Assembly: GCA_965212145.1 (NCBI GenBank)
Contig: CBDBUY010000002.1
Coordinates: forward strand, 62,001 to 126,000
DNA: 64,000 bases
Origin: JAAEPI01 sp965212145
Lineage (GTDB): Bacteria; Bacteroidota; Bacteroidia; Cytophagales; Cyclobacteriaceae
Reading direction: 5' to 3'
Both the position numbers and the translations under genes were made by a program. Below the pieces are notes generated by a model that saw only the letters and a program-made list of their open reading frames with translations, did not search any database and had not been told where the DNA came from. Below, one piece after another: positions 43,825 through 52,896 of the stretch (position 1 is its first letter; the number at the start of each line of letters is the position of its first letter).

Positions 43825-44871
43825 ATGGCAACTATCAATTTCGGAGGAACAGATGAACAAGTAGTAACCCGCGAAGAATTTCCGTTGGAAAAAGCAAGGG
43901 AAATCATGAAAGACGAGACCATCGCGATCATCGGATACGGTGTGCAAGGTCCAGGGCAAGCATTGAACCTCAGAGACAATGGCTTCAACGTGATCGTTGG
44001 GCAGAGAAAAGGCGGAAAATCATGGGACAAAGCTGTTGCAGATGGCTGGGTACCGGGTGAAACTCTATTCGAAATCGAAGAAGCCCTTCAAAAAGGCACG
44101 ACCATTCAATACCTTCTTTCAGATGCAGGTCAGATCGAAAAATGGCCACTTGTTAAGGCTAACTTAAACGAAGGAGATGCTCTTTATTTCTCTCACGGAT
44201 TTGGTGTGACTTACACGGATCAGACAGGGATTGTACCACCAGAAAATGTGGATGTGATCCTTGTAGCACCTAAAGGATCTGGAACTTCATTGAGAAGACT
44301 TTTCGTAGCTGGAAAAGGCCTTAATTCTTCTTTCGCCGTACATCAGGACTACACTGGAAATGCACGTGACAGAGTGATCGCTCTTGGGATCGGCGTAGGA
44401 TCGGGTTACTTATTCGAGACCAATTTCCAGAAAGAAGTTTATAGTGATTTGACTGGGGAGCGTGGAAGTTTGATGGGGGCAATCCAAGGACTATTCGCAG
44501 CACAGTACGATCTACTTAGATCAAAAGGACACTCTCCTTCTGAGGCGTTCAACGAAACAGTGGAAGAAGCGACTCAGTCACTTTATCCTTTGGTGGCTGA
44601 AAATGGCATGGATTGGATGTACGCCAACTGTTCAACAACTGCCCAAAGAGGAGCCTTGGACTGGTGGAAAAAATTCCGTGATGCAGTAGCTCCGGTTATG
44701 GCTGACCTCTACGAAAGCGTGGAAACCGGCAATGAAGCGAGAATCACCATCGAAGCAAACGAGAAAGATGATTACAGAGCCGGATTGGAGAAAGAGCTTG
44801 ATGAGTTGAGAAACTCTGAAATGTGGCAAGCTGGTGCGGCTGTAAGAAAGCTCCGACCAGAGAACAAATAG
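43825..44871 (+). CDS. ilvC: Ketol-acid reductoisomerase
   Basis: This 348-aa Mg2+ and NADPH enzyme isomerises and reduces acetolactate or acetohydroxybutyrate. The Rossmann motif is GYGVQGPGQALNLRDNG (about 38-54), with catalytic residues in HGFGV, APKGSGTSLR and the C-terminal knotted domain (LFAAQYDLLRSKGHSPSEAFNETVEEATQSLYPLV). It is the last gene of the operon. Its stop codon lies within the first of three downstream hairpins. Confidence 0.96.
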   Translation: MATINFGGTDEQVVTREEFPLEKAREIMKDETIAIIGYGVQGPGQALNLRDNGFNVIVGQRKGGKSWDKAVADGWVPGETLFEIEEALQKGTTIQYLLSDAGQIEKWPLVKANLNEGDALYFSHGFGVTYTDQTGIVPPENVDVILVAPKGSGTSLRRLFVAGKGLNSSFAVHQDYTGNARDRVIALGIGVGSGYLFETNFQKEVYSDLTGERGSLMGAIQGLFAAQYDLLRSKGHSPSEAFNETVEEATQSLYPLVAENGMDWMYANCSTTAQRGALDWWKKFRDAVAPVMADLYESVETGNEARITIEANEKDDYRAGLEKELDELRNSEMWQAGAAVRKLRPENK

Positions 44872-44934
44872 TCCGAAAGAGCTATTTGTTCTGTTGAATA
44901 ATATTCAACATTAACCCGATTTATTGCATCGGAT
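44861..44934 (+). other. Three hairpins at the end of the leu-ilv operon
   Basis: First, AGAACAAATAG / CTATTTGTTCT (44861-44871 and 44882-44892), an 11-bp perfect stem that includes the ilvC stop. Second, TGTTGAAT / ATTCAACA around AAT (44892-44910), 8 bp. Third, CCGAT / ATCGG around a 7-nt loop (44916-44932). No long T-run follows, so this may be a 3' processing and stability element, or a weak terminator. Confidence 0.5.
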
Positions 44935-45017
44935 TTAATTCATTCGTTTTCGACGAGTGAAATAATTTGACATGGTGTGATTTCATTGAATAATTCGTAA
45001 TTTTTGTATTGTTGATT

Positions 45018-48000
45018 ATGACTACAAAAACGACTATAGACAGCATGTATCTACCCGAGTATGAGCACGATGCTTGTGGGATCGGGTTACTGGCAAATAT
45101 CAAGAGAGAGCGGTCACATGCGATTGTGAGTGACGGCATTCTGATGCTCGAAAATATGGAGCATCGAGGTGGCTGTGGAGCAGAACCTGAAACCGGCGAT
45201 GGCGCTGGTATCATGATCGAATTGCCTCATGGTTTGTTTGAAACTCAATTCGCTGAAACTGGAAAAAAGCTTCCTAATCGAGGTGATTACGGAGTAGCCA
45301 TGCTCTTTCTGCCTAAACCAGCATGGGAAGAGTGCATGGCGAAATTCCACGGATTGGCAACAGAAATGGGCTTCCAAATCATTCATGATCGGGATGTTCC
45401 GGTGGATAATCGCTTCGTTGGACCTACAGCTCGAGAAAACGAACCGAAAATTGTTCAAACTTTTCTATGTCATGGAAAGTTGAGAGGCAAGGATCTGGAG
45501 CGGAAACTATATGTACTCAAAAAGTATGCATCAAGAGTCCTGTCGGAGCATTTTGAGGAGTTTTACATCGCATCTTTATCTACGACACAAATTGTCTACA
45601 AAGGCCAACTACGAACCGATCAACTGAAATCCTATTATCTGGATCTTCAGAATGAAGATTTGAAATCGGCTTTTGCGATCATCCACTCTCGGTTTTCTAC
45701 GAATACCTTTCCGAAGTGGAGCTTGGCACAACCTTTTCGCTACATCGCCCACAATGGCGAAATCAATACGATACGAGGAAACATCAATAAAATGAAAAGT
45801 AAGGAAGCTCTGATGGAGTCGACCCTTTTCACTGAAGATGAACTAAAGAAATTACTTCCAGTCTGTGACATGAGCTGGTCGGATTCAGCTAACCTAGATG
45901 AGCTTATTGAACTGCTCGTGATGGGAGGTCGACCGCTACCGCACGCGATGATGATGCTGGTGCCGGAAGCCTGGCAGTACAATAACCAGATGGATGACAA
46001 GACCAAGTCGTTCTATAAGTACAACGCCTCCATTATGGAGCCTTGGGACGGCCCTGCCGCTTTGTGCTTCACCGATGGAAATCTGATTGGTGCCACGCTG
46101 GACAGAAACGGATTGAGACCTTGTCGGTACACAATCACTTTCGATGATCGTCTGATTGTCGCCAGCGAAACGGGCGCATTGCCTGTAGATCAAAAACTAG
46201 TCAAGGAAAAGGGCCGATTGCAGCCAGGCAAAATGCTGGTTGTCGATCTGGAAAATGGTTTGATCAAATATGATCAGGACATCAAGGAGGAAATCGCCAC
46301 GTCCAAACCTTACGACACCTGGGTGACCCGAAATCGGATCAAACTAAGAGGTCTTCCGGGACCATTTCAGGATCCCAAATTCGTTCCGGCCGAAGACGTT
46401 GAGCGAATGAAAATTGCCAATGGCTATACTGTAGAAGACGTTGAGAAAATCGTACTTCCTATGGCGCTAGACGGCAAAGAGCCGATTGGAAGTATGGGGC
46501 TGGAAGTGCCTTTGGCAGGGTTGAGTAAGTTCCCACAGCATCCCGCCAACTACCTGAAGCAAATATTCGCGCAGGTCAGTAATCCGCCCATTGATCCCAT
46601 CAGGGAAAGATTGGTGATGTCCCTTTTCACCAGATTAGGTGAAGGGAGAAATATCCTCGCAGAAGAACCAAAGCATGCCCATCAGGTGCATATCACCCGT
46701 CCGGTGCTGCGACCAGCCACTTTCCAAAAGGTACTGGAGTTGGATCGACAGGGCTTCAATCATAAGGTGGTTCACACCACCTTCGGTCAAGAAGAAAAAC
46801 TAGCCGATGCGCTGGATCGTGTAAGCAAGGAGGCTGCATCATTGGTAAGAGACGGAGCTACCATTCTAGTCCTAAGCGATCGTGTGACCTCTGCGGATAA
46901 ATTATCAATTCCATCCTTGCTTGCACTTGGTGCAATTCATCACCACCTCATCGATCAAAAACTGAGGGCAAGTACTAGTTTGGTTGTACACGCAGCTGAC
47001 GTGATCGAAGTGCATCATTTTGCTACGTTGATCGGCTATGGCGCAAGTGCAGTTATGCCATATTTGGTTTTCAGTGACCTGAAAAAATACGCTGAGGAGA
47101 AGAATCTGGATTTTGATGTCATCTCTAACAATTACGTCGAAGCTGTTGGAAAAGGCCTTTTGAAGATCATGTCCAAAATGGGCATTAGCACCCTTCAGTC
47201 TTATCAAGCTGCGCAAATATTTGAGGCCGTTGGTTTGTCTTCTGAGGTGATTGATAAATGCTTCAAGGGGACGACATCAAGAATTGAGGGAAATACCTTC
47301 GCTCATTTTGAGGAAGACATTCGTGACAATCACAATCGGGCGTTTGGTGAAGATGCTAAAATGAAGCACGGTGGGGTTTATGCCTGGAGACGTGAGCAGG
47401 AAGAACATTTGATAGATCCGGAAACCATCCATTTGTTGCAGAAGTCAACCAAGCTGGAGGATTACGAACTCTACAAGAAATATTCTGAGCGAATTAATAA
47501 CCCTAAGAGCAAGCTGGTCAACTTACGTCACTTGCTGGAATTCAACAAAGGGAAATCCATCCCCATCGAGGAGGTGGAGCCGGTTGAGAATATCCTGAAA
47601 AGATTTGCCACAGGTGCCATGTCATTTGGTTCGATTTCTTTTGAAGCACACACCACACTGGCTATCGCCATGAACCGGATAGGAGGAAAAAGCAACTCCG
47701 GTGAAGGTGGTGAGGACGAAATTCGATACACGCCTCTTGAAAATGGAGATCGACAAGTTTCTCGCATCAAGCAGGTGGCATCAGGCAGATTTGGAGTGAC
47801 TTCTCATTACCTCAACAATGCCGACGAAATTCAGATTAAAATCGCGCAAGGTGCTAAGCCAGGAGAAGGCGGACAGTTGCCGGGTCATAAGGTTGATGAA
47901 TGGATCGGTCGGGTGAGATTGTCCACACCAGGAGTGGATTTGATTTCTCCTCCCCCACACCATGACATCTATTCTATTGAGGATTTAGCTCAGCTGATCT

Positions 48001-49475
48001 TTGATCTGAAAAATGCCAATCCCGACGCGCGTATCAATGTGAAGTTGGTATCTGAAACAGGTGTGGGAACCATTGCTGCCGGAGTGGCAAAAGGTTTCGC
48101 TGATGCAATTCTCGTGTCTGGTGCAGACGGTGGAACTGGCGCTTCGCCTTTGAGTTCCATCAGGCATGCCGGCCTTCCATGGGAAATGGGTTTATCTGAA
48201 GCACAGCAAACCTTGGTCATGAATCGACTGAGGAGTAGAGTTGTATTACAGTCGGACGGGAAAATGATGACAGGTCGCGACATTGCGGTAGCAACGCTCC
48301 TTGGAGCTGAAGAATGGGGCGTTTCGACAGCCGCGTTGATCGCGGAAGGATGTATCATGATGCGGAAATGTCATCTGAATACTTGTCCGGTGGGGATTGC
48401 TACTCAAGATGAAAGACTGAGGAAGTTGTTTACTGGAGATCCCGATCATGTGGTGAACCTGTTCAAGTTTATGGCACAGGAGCTTCGTGAAATAATGGCT
48501 CAATTGGGCTTTAAAACCATTCATGAGATGGTCGGTCAGAGCCATATGCTCATGCAAACCGACTCTGTGGATGCCCGAGGAATCGACCTTTCACCTTTGC
48601 TTAAGAAGATTGAAACGAACGATACGAGATATAACTCTCGTAAACAGCAGGATATGATCTCAAATGTCTTGGATTACAAGATCTGGGACGATGTGAAAGA
48701 CGAGGTAGCGGCTGGTGAAACAGCGATGTTTGATTATGACATTAAAAACACAGATCGTTCCACTGGGTCAATTATTTCCAGCATTATTTCTAAGCAATAT
48801 GGAAGCAATGGGTTGCCTGAGGATCAGATCAAATTGAAATTTAGTGGCTCAGCAGGTCAGAGTTTCGGCGCATTCCTGGCAAAGGGCGTAAAATTCACTT
48901 TGGAGGGTGACGCCAATGACTATGTCGGCAAGGGACTGTCAGGTGGTCGCTTGATCATTCACCCAAAACGAAATGTCCATTTCAGGGCAAGAAAAAATAC
49001 GATCATTGGAAACGTAGCGCTCTATGGAGCTACAAGCGGTGAGGTGTACATCAATGGAATCGCCGGTGAGAGATTTGCAGTTAGAAACTCGGGAGCTGTA
49101 GCTGTAGTTGAGGGTGTGGGTGATCACGGGTGCGAATACATGACCGGAGGTACAGTCCTTGTGATTGGCGCAACGGGTAAAAACTTTGCGGCAGGAATGA
49201 GCGGAGGGATCGCCTATGTGCTGGATCCGGGAGGTAATCTCAGGGAGAATTGTAATATGGAGATGGTGATTTTTGATTCCATTGACGATGAAGACGTGGC
49301 AAGAGTCAGACATCTGATTATCAATCACTTGCGGCATACGGCAAGTAGTGTTGCCCAGGAACTTCTTTTGGATTGGAACCGATACATCAATCACATGGTG
49401 AAGGTGATTCCAAGAAAATACAAGGAGATTCTGGACCAGAAGAAATCGGAAATTCCAATGACGCCAATTTATTAA
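45018..49475 (+). CDS. gltB: Glutamate synthase large subunit
   Basis: This 1485-aa protein makes glutamate from glutamine and 2-oxoglutarate with GltD. It begins with a 19-residue propeptide; Cys20 in HDACGIGLL becomes the N-terminal nucleophile of the class II glutaminase domain. The FMN-binding synthase domain has SGADGGTGASPLSSIRHAGLPWE, and the [3Fe-4S] cysteines are in CIMMRKCHLNTCPVGIATQ. The C-terminal GxGxG domain contains GANAYVGKGLSGGRLI-type sequence. The start at 45018 was chosen over TTG codons 6-9 bases earlier. gltD follows by 3 bp. Confidence 0.97.
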   Translation: MTTKTTIDSMYLPEYEHDACGIGLLANIKRERSHAIVSDGILMLENMEHRGGCGAEPETGDGAGIMIELPHGLFETQFAETGKKLPNRGDYGVAMLFLPKPAWEECMAKFHGLATEMGFQIIHDRDVPVDNRFVGPTARENEPKIVQTFLCHGKLRGKDLERKLYVLKKYASRVLSEHFEEFYIASLSTTQIVYKGQLRTDQLKSYYLDLQNEDLKSAFAIIHSRFSTNTFPKWSLAQPFRYIAHNGEINTIRGNINKMKSKEALMESTLFTEDELKKLLPVCDMSWSDSANLDELIELLVMGGRPLPHAMMMLVPEAWQYNNQMDDKTKSFYKYNASIMEPWDGPAALCFTDGNLIGATLDRNGLRPCRYTITFDDRLIVASETGALPVDQKLVKEKGRLQPGKMLVVDLENGLIKYDQDIKEEIATSKPYDTWVTRNRIKLRGLPGPFQDPKFVPAEDVERMKIANGYTVEDVEKIVLPMALDGKEPIGSMGLEVPLAGLSKFPQHPANYLKQIFAQVSNPPIDPIRERLVMSLFTRLGEGRNILAEEPKHAHQVHITRPVLRPATFQKVLELDRQGFNHKVVHTTFGQEEKLADALDRVSKEAASLVRDGATILVLSDRVTSADKLSIPSLLALGAIHHHLIDQKLRASTSLVVHAADVIEVHHFATLIGYGASAVMPYLVFSDLKKYAEEKNLDFDVISNNYVEAVGKGLLKIMSKMGISTLQSYQAAQIFEAVGLSSEVIDKCFKGTTSRIEGNTFAHFEEDIRDNHNRAFGEDAKMKHGGVYAWRREQEEHLIDPETIHLLQKSTKLEDYELYKKYSERINNPKSKLVNLRHLLEFNKGKSIPIEEVEPVENILKRFATGAMSFGSISFEAHTTLAIAMNRIGGKSNSGEGGEDEIRYTPLENGDRQVSRIKQVASGRFGVTSHYLNNADEIQIKIAQGAKPGEGGQLPGHKVDEWIGRVRLSTPGVDLISPPPHHDIYSIEDLAQLIFDLKNANPDARINVKLVSETGVGTIAAGVAKGFADAILVSGADGGTGASPLSSIRHAGLPWEMGLSEAQQTLVMNRLRSRVVLQSDGKMMTGRDIAVATLLGAEEWGVSTAALIAEGCIMMRKCHLNTCPVGIATQDERLRKLFTGDPDHVVNLFKFMAQELREIMAQLGFKTIHEMVGQSHMLMQTDSVDARGIDLSPLLKKIETNDTRYNSRKQQDMISNVLDYKIWDDVKDEVAAGETAMFDYDIKNTDRSTGSIISSIISKQYGSNGLPEDQIKLKFSGSAGQSFGAFLAKGVKFTLEGDANDYVGKGLSGGRLIIHPKRNVHFRARKNTIIGNVALYGATSGEVYINGIAGERFAVRNSGAVAVVEGVGDHGCEYMTGGTVLVIGATGKNFAAGMSGGIAYVLDPGGNLRENCNMEMVIFDSIDDEDVARVRHLIINHLRHTASSVAQELLLDWNRYINHMVKVIPRKYKEILDQKKSEIPMTPIY

Positions 49476-49478
49476 GCT

Positions 49479-50882
49479 ATGGGGAAAATAACAGGTTTTT
49501 TAGAATACGACAGAGAGCTTCCGAGCAAAGAGGAAGTTGAAAAACGCGTCAAAAATTATAAGGAATTTGAGCAGCCCTGGCCGGAGGATAAAACAAAAAA
49601 TCAGGCGGCCAGATGCATGGATTGCGGCATTCCGTTTTGTCATTCCGGGTGTCCGCTTGGAAACAAAATCCCGGACTTTAACGACGCAGTTTACAATCAA
49701 GATTGGGAATATGCTTTTCGCATTCTCAAGTCTACCAACAACTTTCCAGAGTTTACTGGACGAATTTGCCCTGCACCATGCGAAGGATCATGCGTTCTTG
49801 GGATCAATCAGCCACCAGTGGCTATAGAGCATATTGAAAAAACGATAGCTGAAAAAGGGTTTGATCTTGGTTTTGAAAAACCAAGAATTCCGGAAAAGCG
49901 AACAGGTAAAAATGTGGCTGTGGTAGGTTCGGGACCGGCCGGGATGGCCGCAGCGGATCAGCTCAATCAAGTCGGACACACTGTGACGGTCTTTGAGAGA
50001 GATTTGGAGATTGGCGGGTTGCTTCGCTTTGGTATTCCTGACTTCAAATTGGAAAAAGGAGTGGTAGAACGTCGAGTTAAATTGATGGAATCCGAGGGGG
50101 TGATTTTCAAAACCCAAACCAATATCGGTGAGGACATCAAGGCCAATCAATTGGTTCGTGATTTCGACGCAGTTGTGTTGGCTGGTGGAAGTACGATTCC
50201 TCGTGATTTACCAATTCCAGGCAGAGATTTGAAAGGTGTGCATTTTGCCATGGAGTTCCTCACTCAACAAAACCGTGAAGTGTCTGGATTGCCAGAAAAT
50301 GACCCAGAGCGGGTCATGGCAACAGGAAAGAATGTTGTAGTCATTGGAGGAGGAGATACAGGATCTGACTGTGTAGGAACCAGCAATCGTCATGGAGCAA
50401 AATCTGTGACGCAGATTGAAATCTTGGGTAAACCACCTGAAGATCGAACCATGACCAACCCTTGGCCGGAGTGGCCGATGACTCTCCGTACCTCCACTTC
50501 ACATGAAGAAGGAGTGGACAGGAAGTGGGCGCTGATGACCAAAGAATTTGTAGGTAAAGATGGAAAACTCACCGGATTGAAGGTTGTAGATGCGGAGTTC
50601 ACCGCCGGAAAATTCAAGGAAAATAAAAAGACCGAACGAGTCATCCCGTGTGAACTAGCTCTAATAGCCGCTGGATTTGTTCACCCACAGAAGGAGGGCC
50701 TTATGGAGCAACTTAAAGTTGAACTCGACAACCGAGGCAATGTGAAAGATGAGGACTTCAAAACATCAGTTGATAAAGTCTTTGTGGCAGGCGACATGCG
50801 CCGTGGACAGTCTCTCGTTGTTTGGGCGATCGCCGAGGGGAGGATGGCTGCTGAAAAGGTTTGTGAGTTTCTAGCCGTGTAA
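49479..50882 (+). CDS. gltD: Glutamate synthase small subunit
   Basis: This 467-aa flavoprotein passes electrons from NADPH to GltB. Two [4Fe-4S] motifs lie in the N-terminal part (RCMDCGIPFCHSGCPLGN and CPAPCEGSCVLG); the FAD motif is GSGPAGMAAADQLNQVG, and the NADPH site VIGGGDTGSDCVG. The C-terminal GDMRRGQSLVVWAIAEGR is typical. It forms an operon with gltB. Confidence 0.97.
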   Translation: MGKITGFLEYDRELPSKEEVEKRVKNYKEFEQPWPEDKTKNQAARCMDCGIPFCHSGCPLGNKIPDFNDAVYNQDWEYAFRILKSTNNFPEFTGRICPAPCEGSCVLGINQPPVAIEHIEKTIAEKGFDLGFEKPRIPEKRTGKNVAVVGSGPAGMAAADQLNQVGHTVTVFERDLEIGGLLRFGIPDFKLEKGVVERRVKLMESEGVIFKTQTNIGEDIKANQLVRDFDAVVLAGGSTIPRDLPIPGRDLKGVHFAMEFLTQQNREVSGLPENDPERVMATGKNVVVIGGGDTGSDCVGTSNRHGAKSVTQIEILGKPPEDRTMTNPWPEWPMTLRTSTSHEEGVDRKWALMTKEFVGKDGKLTGLKVVDAEFTAGKFKENKKTERVIPCELALIAAGFVHPQKEGLMEQLKVELDNRGNVKDEDFKTSVDKVFVAGDMRRGQSLVVWAIAEGRMAAEKVCEFLAV

Positions 50883-50900
50883 TCAACCGATTGTAAGAAT

Positions 50901-50947
50901 TTCATTCCATTCGGTACTAACAGTGTGTACCTTCGAAATGGAATGAA
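50901..50947 (+). other. Hairpin enclosing the start codon of the 70-aa gene
   Basis: TTCATTCCATT (50901-50911) pairs perfectly with AATGGAATGAA (50937-50947), an 11-bp stem, with an inner GTAC/GTAC pair. The ATG (50943-50945) of the small gene lies in the 3' arm, so the start codon would be hidden if the RNA folds. See the findings. Confidence 0.6.
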
Positions 50948-51155
50948 GAAAAAACACAAAGCATTAGTTCAAACCCTCATAATTGTCGGGTTCTTGGGCG
51001 TTTTTTCTTGGATGGCCACTCAGGCATTAAACCCGGAAATAAACGCCGAAGTGCCTATTTCTATAGATGTCAGCAAGGTTGGTAGTGCTGTTTTGGAAAA
51101 AATCGGACAACTAATCCGCGCTTTTCTGAGCCCGGAAAGGCGCTCTTTTTTCTAA
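50943..51155 (+). CDS. 70-aa single-pass membrane protein
   Basis: A small protein with a very basic N-terminus (MKKKHK), one transmembrane helix (about residues 9-27, VQTLIIVGFLGVFSWMATQ), and a short soluble tail with a helical ISIDVSKVGSAVLEKIGQLIRAF stretch. The family is not recognised. Two odd features: its ATG is inside an 11-bp hairpin, and its last codons (FLSPERRSFF) are the stem and T-run of a rho-independent terminator. It lies 60 bp after gltD, and its stop overlaps the convergent ettA stop. Confidence 0.65.
   Translation: MKKKHKALVQTLIIVGFLGVFSWMATQALNPEINAEVPISIDVSKVGSAVLEKIGQLIRAFLSPERRSFF
51118..51152 (+). terminator. Rho-independent terminator within the 3' end of the 70-aa gene
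   Basis: GCGCTTTTC, 8-nt loop, GAAAGGCGC, then TCTTTTTTC. The stem has nine pairs with one G-T. Transcripts from gltB-gltD or the small gene would end about here, just at the stop codon. Confidence 0.75.
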
Positions 51156-52831
51156 CCTAATTTTCGATACTTGATCCTCGTCGGCTCTTTATCACCCAAT
51201 CGTTTCTTGCGGTTCTCCTCGTAATCCGAGAAGTTTCCTTCAAACCAATACACCTGAGAATCCCCTTCAAAGGCCAGTATGTGGGTTGAAATACGATCCA
51301 AGAACCATCTATCGTGAGAAATCACGACCGCACATCCACCGAAATTGAACAATGCTTCTTCAAGTGCTCTAAGGGTGTTGACGTCTAAGTCGTTTGTTGG
51401 CTCATCCAAGAGAATTAGGTTAGAGCTCTTTTTCAAAGTGAGGGCGAGATGAACCCTGTTCCGTTCTCCTCCGGAAAGCGTTCCCACTTTCTTCCCTTGA
51501 TCCGAACCTGAGAAGTTGAATTTGCTCACATACGCCCTGGCATTCATTTCCTTTCCTCCAAGATCAATGATCTCATTCCCTTCAGAAATAACCTCATACA
51601 CGGTCTTATTCGGGTCGAGCTTCGTATGCTCTTGATCGACGTAGGACATCTCCACAGTTTCCCCTACTTCAAAACTTCCGGAATCCGGTTCTTCATTTCC
51701 AGTGATCAATTTGAAAAGCGTGGACTTACCTGCTCCGTTCGGTCCGATCACTCCCACTATCCCTCCCTGAGGCAGGTTGAAGGTCAAGTCCTCAAACAGA
51801 AGCCTGTCTCCATAAGCTTTTGACACACCTTTCACCTCAATTACCTTGGCTCCAAGCCTAGGACCCGGTGGAATGTACAATTCGAGTTGCTGTTCTTGCT
51901 CCTTGGCGTCTTCGCCCACCAGTTTGTCATACGCGTTCAAGCGGGCTTTGGCCTTGGCTTGACGACCTTTCGGAGACATTCGCACCCATTCCAATTCTCG
52001 TTGTAATGTTTTTTGTCGCTTGGTTTCGGATTTCTCTTCCTGGGACAGACGCTTTTCTTTTTGCTCCAACCAACTAGAATAATTCCCTTTCCATGGGATG
52101 CCCTCCCCTCGATCAAGCTCTAAAATCCATCCTGCTACATTATCAAGAAAATAACGATCATGCGTTACGGCAATCACTGTTCCCGAATACTGCTGTAAAA
52201 AATGCTCAAGCCAAAGAACCGACTCAGCGTCCAGATGGTTGGTTGGTTCATCCAATAAAAGGACATCAGGTGATTGAAGCAGCAGCCTACACAAGGCAAC
52301 TCGCCTTTTCTCTCCTCCAGATAAATTCTTAATTACCGCATCTTCAGGTGGCGTTCTCAGGGCGTCCATTGCCCGAGCCAATTTATGATCGATTTCCCAA
52401 GCCCCTGATTGATCTAATTTCTCCTGAAGCTCACCTTGTCGTTCGATAAGCTTATTCATTTTGTCAGGGTCGTCCATGACCTCTGGCAGGGCGAAGCTTG
52501 CGTTTACTTCGTCATATTCTTTCAGAAGTTCCTGTATTTCCCCAACTGCTTCACGCACTACATCACCCACGGTTTTGTCCGGATCGAGTTCTGGTTCTTG
52601 CTCCAGCATACCGACCGAATATCCGGGAGAAAACACCACTTCACCCTCGTATTCCTGGTCTTTCCCGGCGATTATTCGCAATAAAGACGACTTACCGGCC
52701 CCATTTAGCCCTAAGACCCCTATTTTCGCACCGTAGAAAAAGGATAGATAAATATTTTTTAAGACTTGTTTTTTTGGTGGGTGAATCTTGTTCACTCCAG
52801 CCATGGAAAAAATGATCTTTTCGTCAGACAT
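51152..52831 (-). CDS. ettA: ABC-F protein EttA (energy-dependent translational throttle)
   Basis: This 559-aa cytoplasmic protein has two ABC ATPase domains and no membrane part. Walker A motifs: GLNGAGKSSL and GPNGAGKSTL; signature motifs LSGGEKRRVAL and LSGGERNRVHL; Walker B LLLDEPTNHLD and ILLDEPTNDLD. The linker contains the P-site tRNA interaction motif region (EWVRMSPKGRQAKAKARLNAYDKL), diagnostic for EttA, which gates ribosome entry to elongation according to ATP level. The start at 52831 (MSDEKIIFSM) gives the family length. Confidence 0.96.
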   Translation of the reverse strand: MSDEKIIFSMAGVNKIHPPKKQVLKNIYLSFFYGAKIGVLGLNGAGKSSLLRIIAGKDQEYEGEVVFSPGYSVGMLEQEPELDPDKTVGDVVREAVGEIQELLKEYDEVNASFALPEVMDDPDKMNKLIERQGELQEKLDQSGAWEIDHKLARAMDALRTPPEDAVIKNLSGGEKRRVALCRLLLQSPDVLLLDEPTNHLDAESVLWLEHFLQQYSGTVIAVTHDRYFLDNVAGWILELDRGEGIPWKGNYSSWLEQKEKRLSQEEKSETKRQKTLQRELEWVRMSPKGRQAKAKARLNAYDKLVGEDAKEQEQQLELYIPPGPRLGAKVIEVKGVSKAYGDRLLFEDLTFNLPQGGIVGVIGPNGAGKSTLFKLITGNEEPDSGSFEVGETVEMSYVDQEHTKLDPNKTVYEVISEGNEIIDLGGKEMNARAYVSKFNFSGSDQGKKVGTLSGGERNRVHLALTLKKSSNLILLDEPTNDLDVNTLRALEEALFNFGGCAVVISHDRWFLDRISTHILAFEGDSQVYWFEGNFSDYEENRKKRLGDKEPTRIKYRKLG

Positions 52832-52852
52832 GGTTAGATTTGATTGAGAGGT

Positions 52853-52881
52853 CGAAATTACCACCAAAATCACACTTACAA
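52853..52881 (-). promoter_or_regulatory. Promoter of ettA
   Basis: Minus strand TTG (52881-52879), 18 bp, TAATTTCG (52860-52853), one mismatch in the -7 box. It lies in the 65-bp gap shared with the divergent DUF349 gene. Confidence 0.45.
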
Positions 52882-52896
52882 TAACCACCGAACTCA

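Noticed and set aside
44990..45017. TAATTTTTG before gltB as a promoter box
   Set aside because: It has one extra T and no TTG at the right distance; read-through from ilvC is equally likely.
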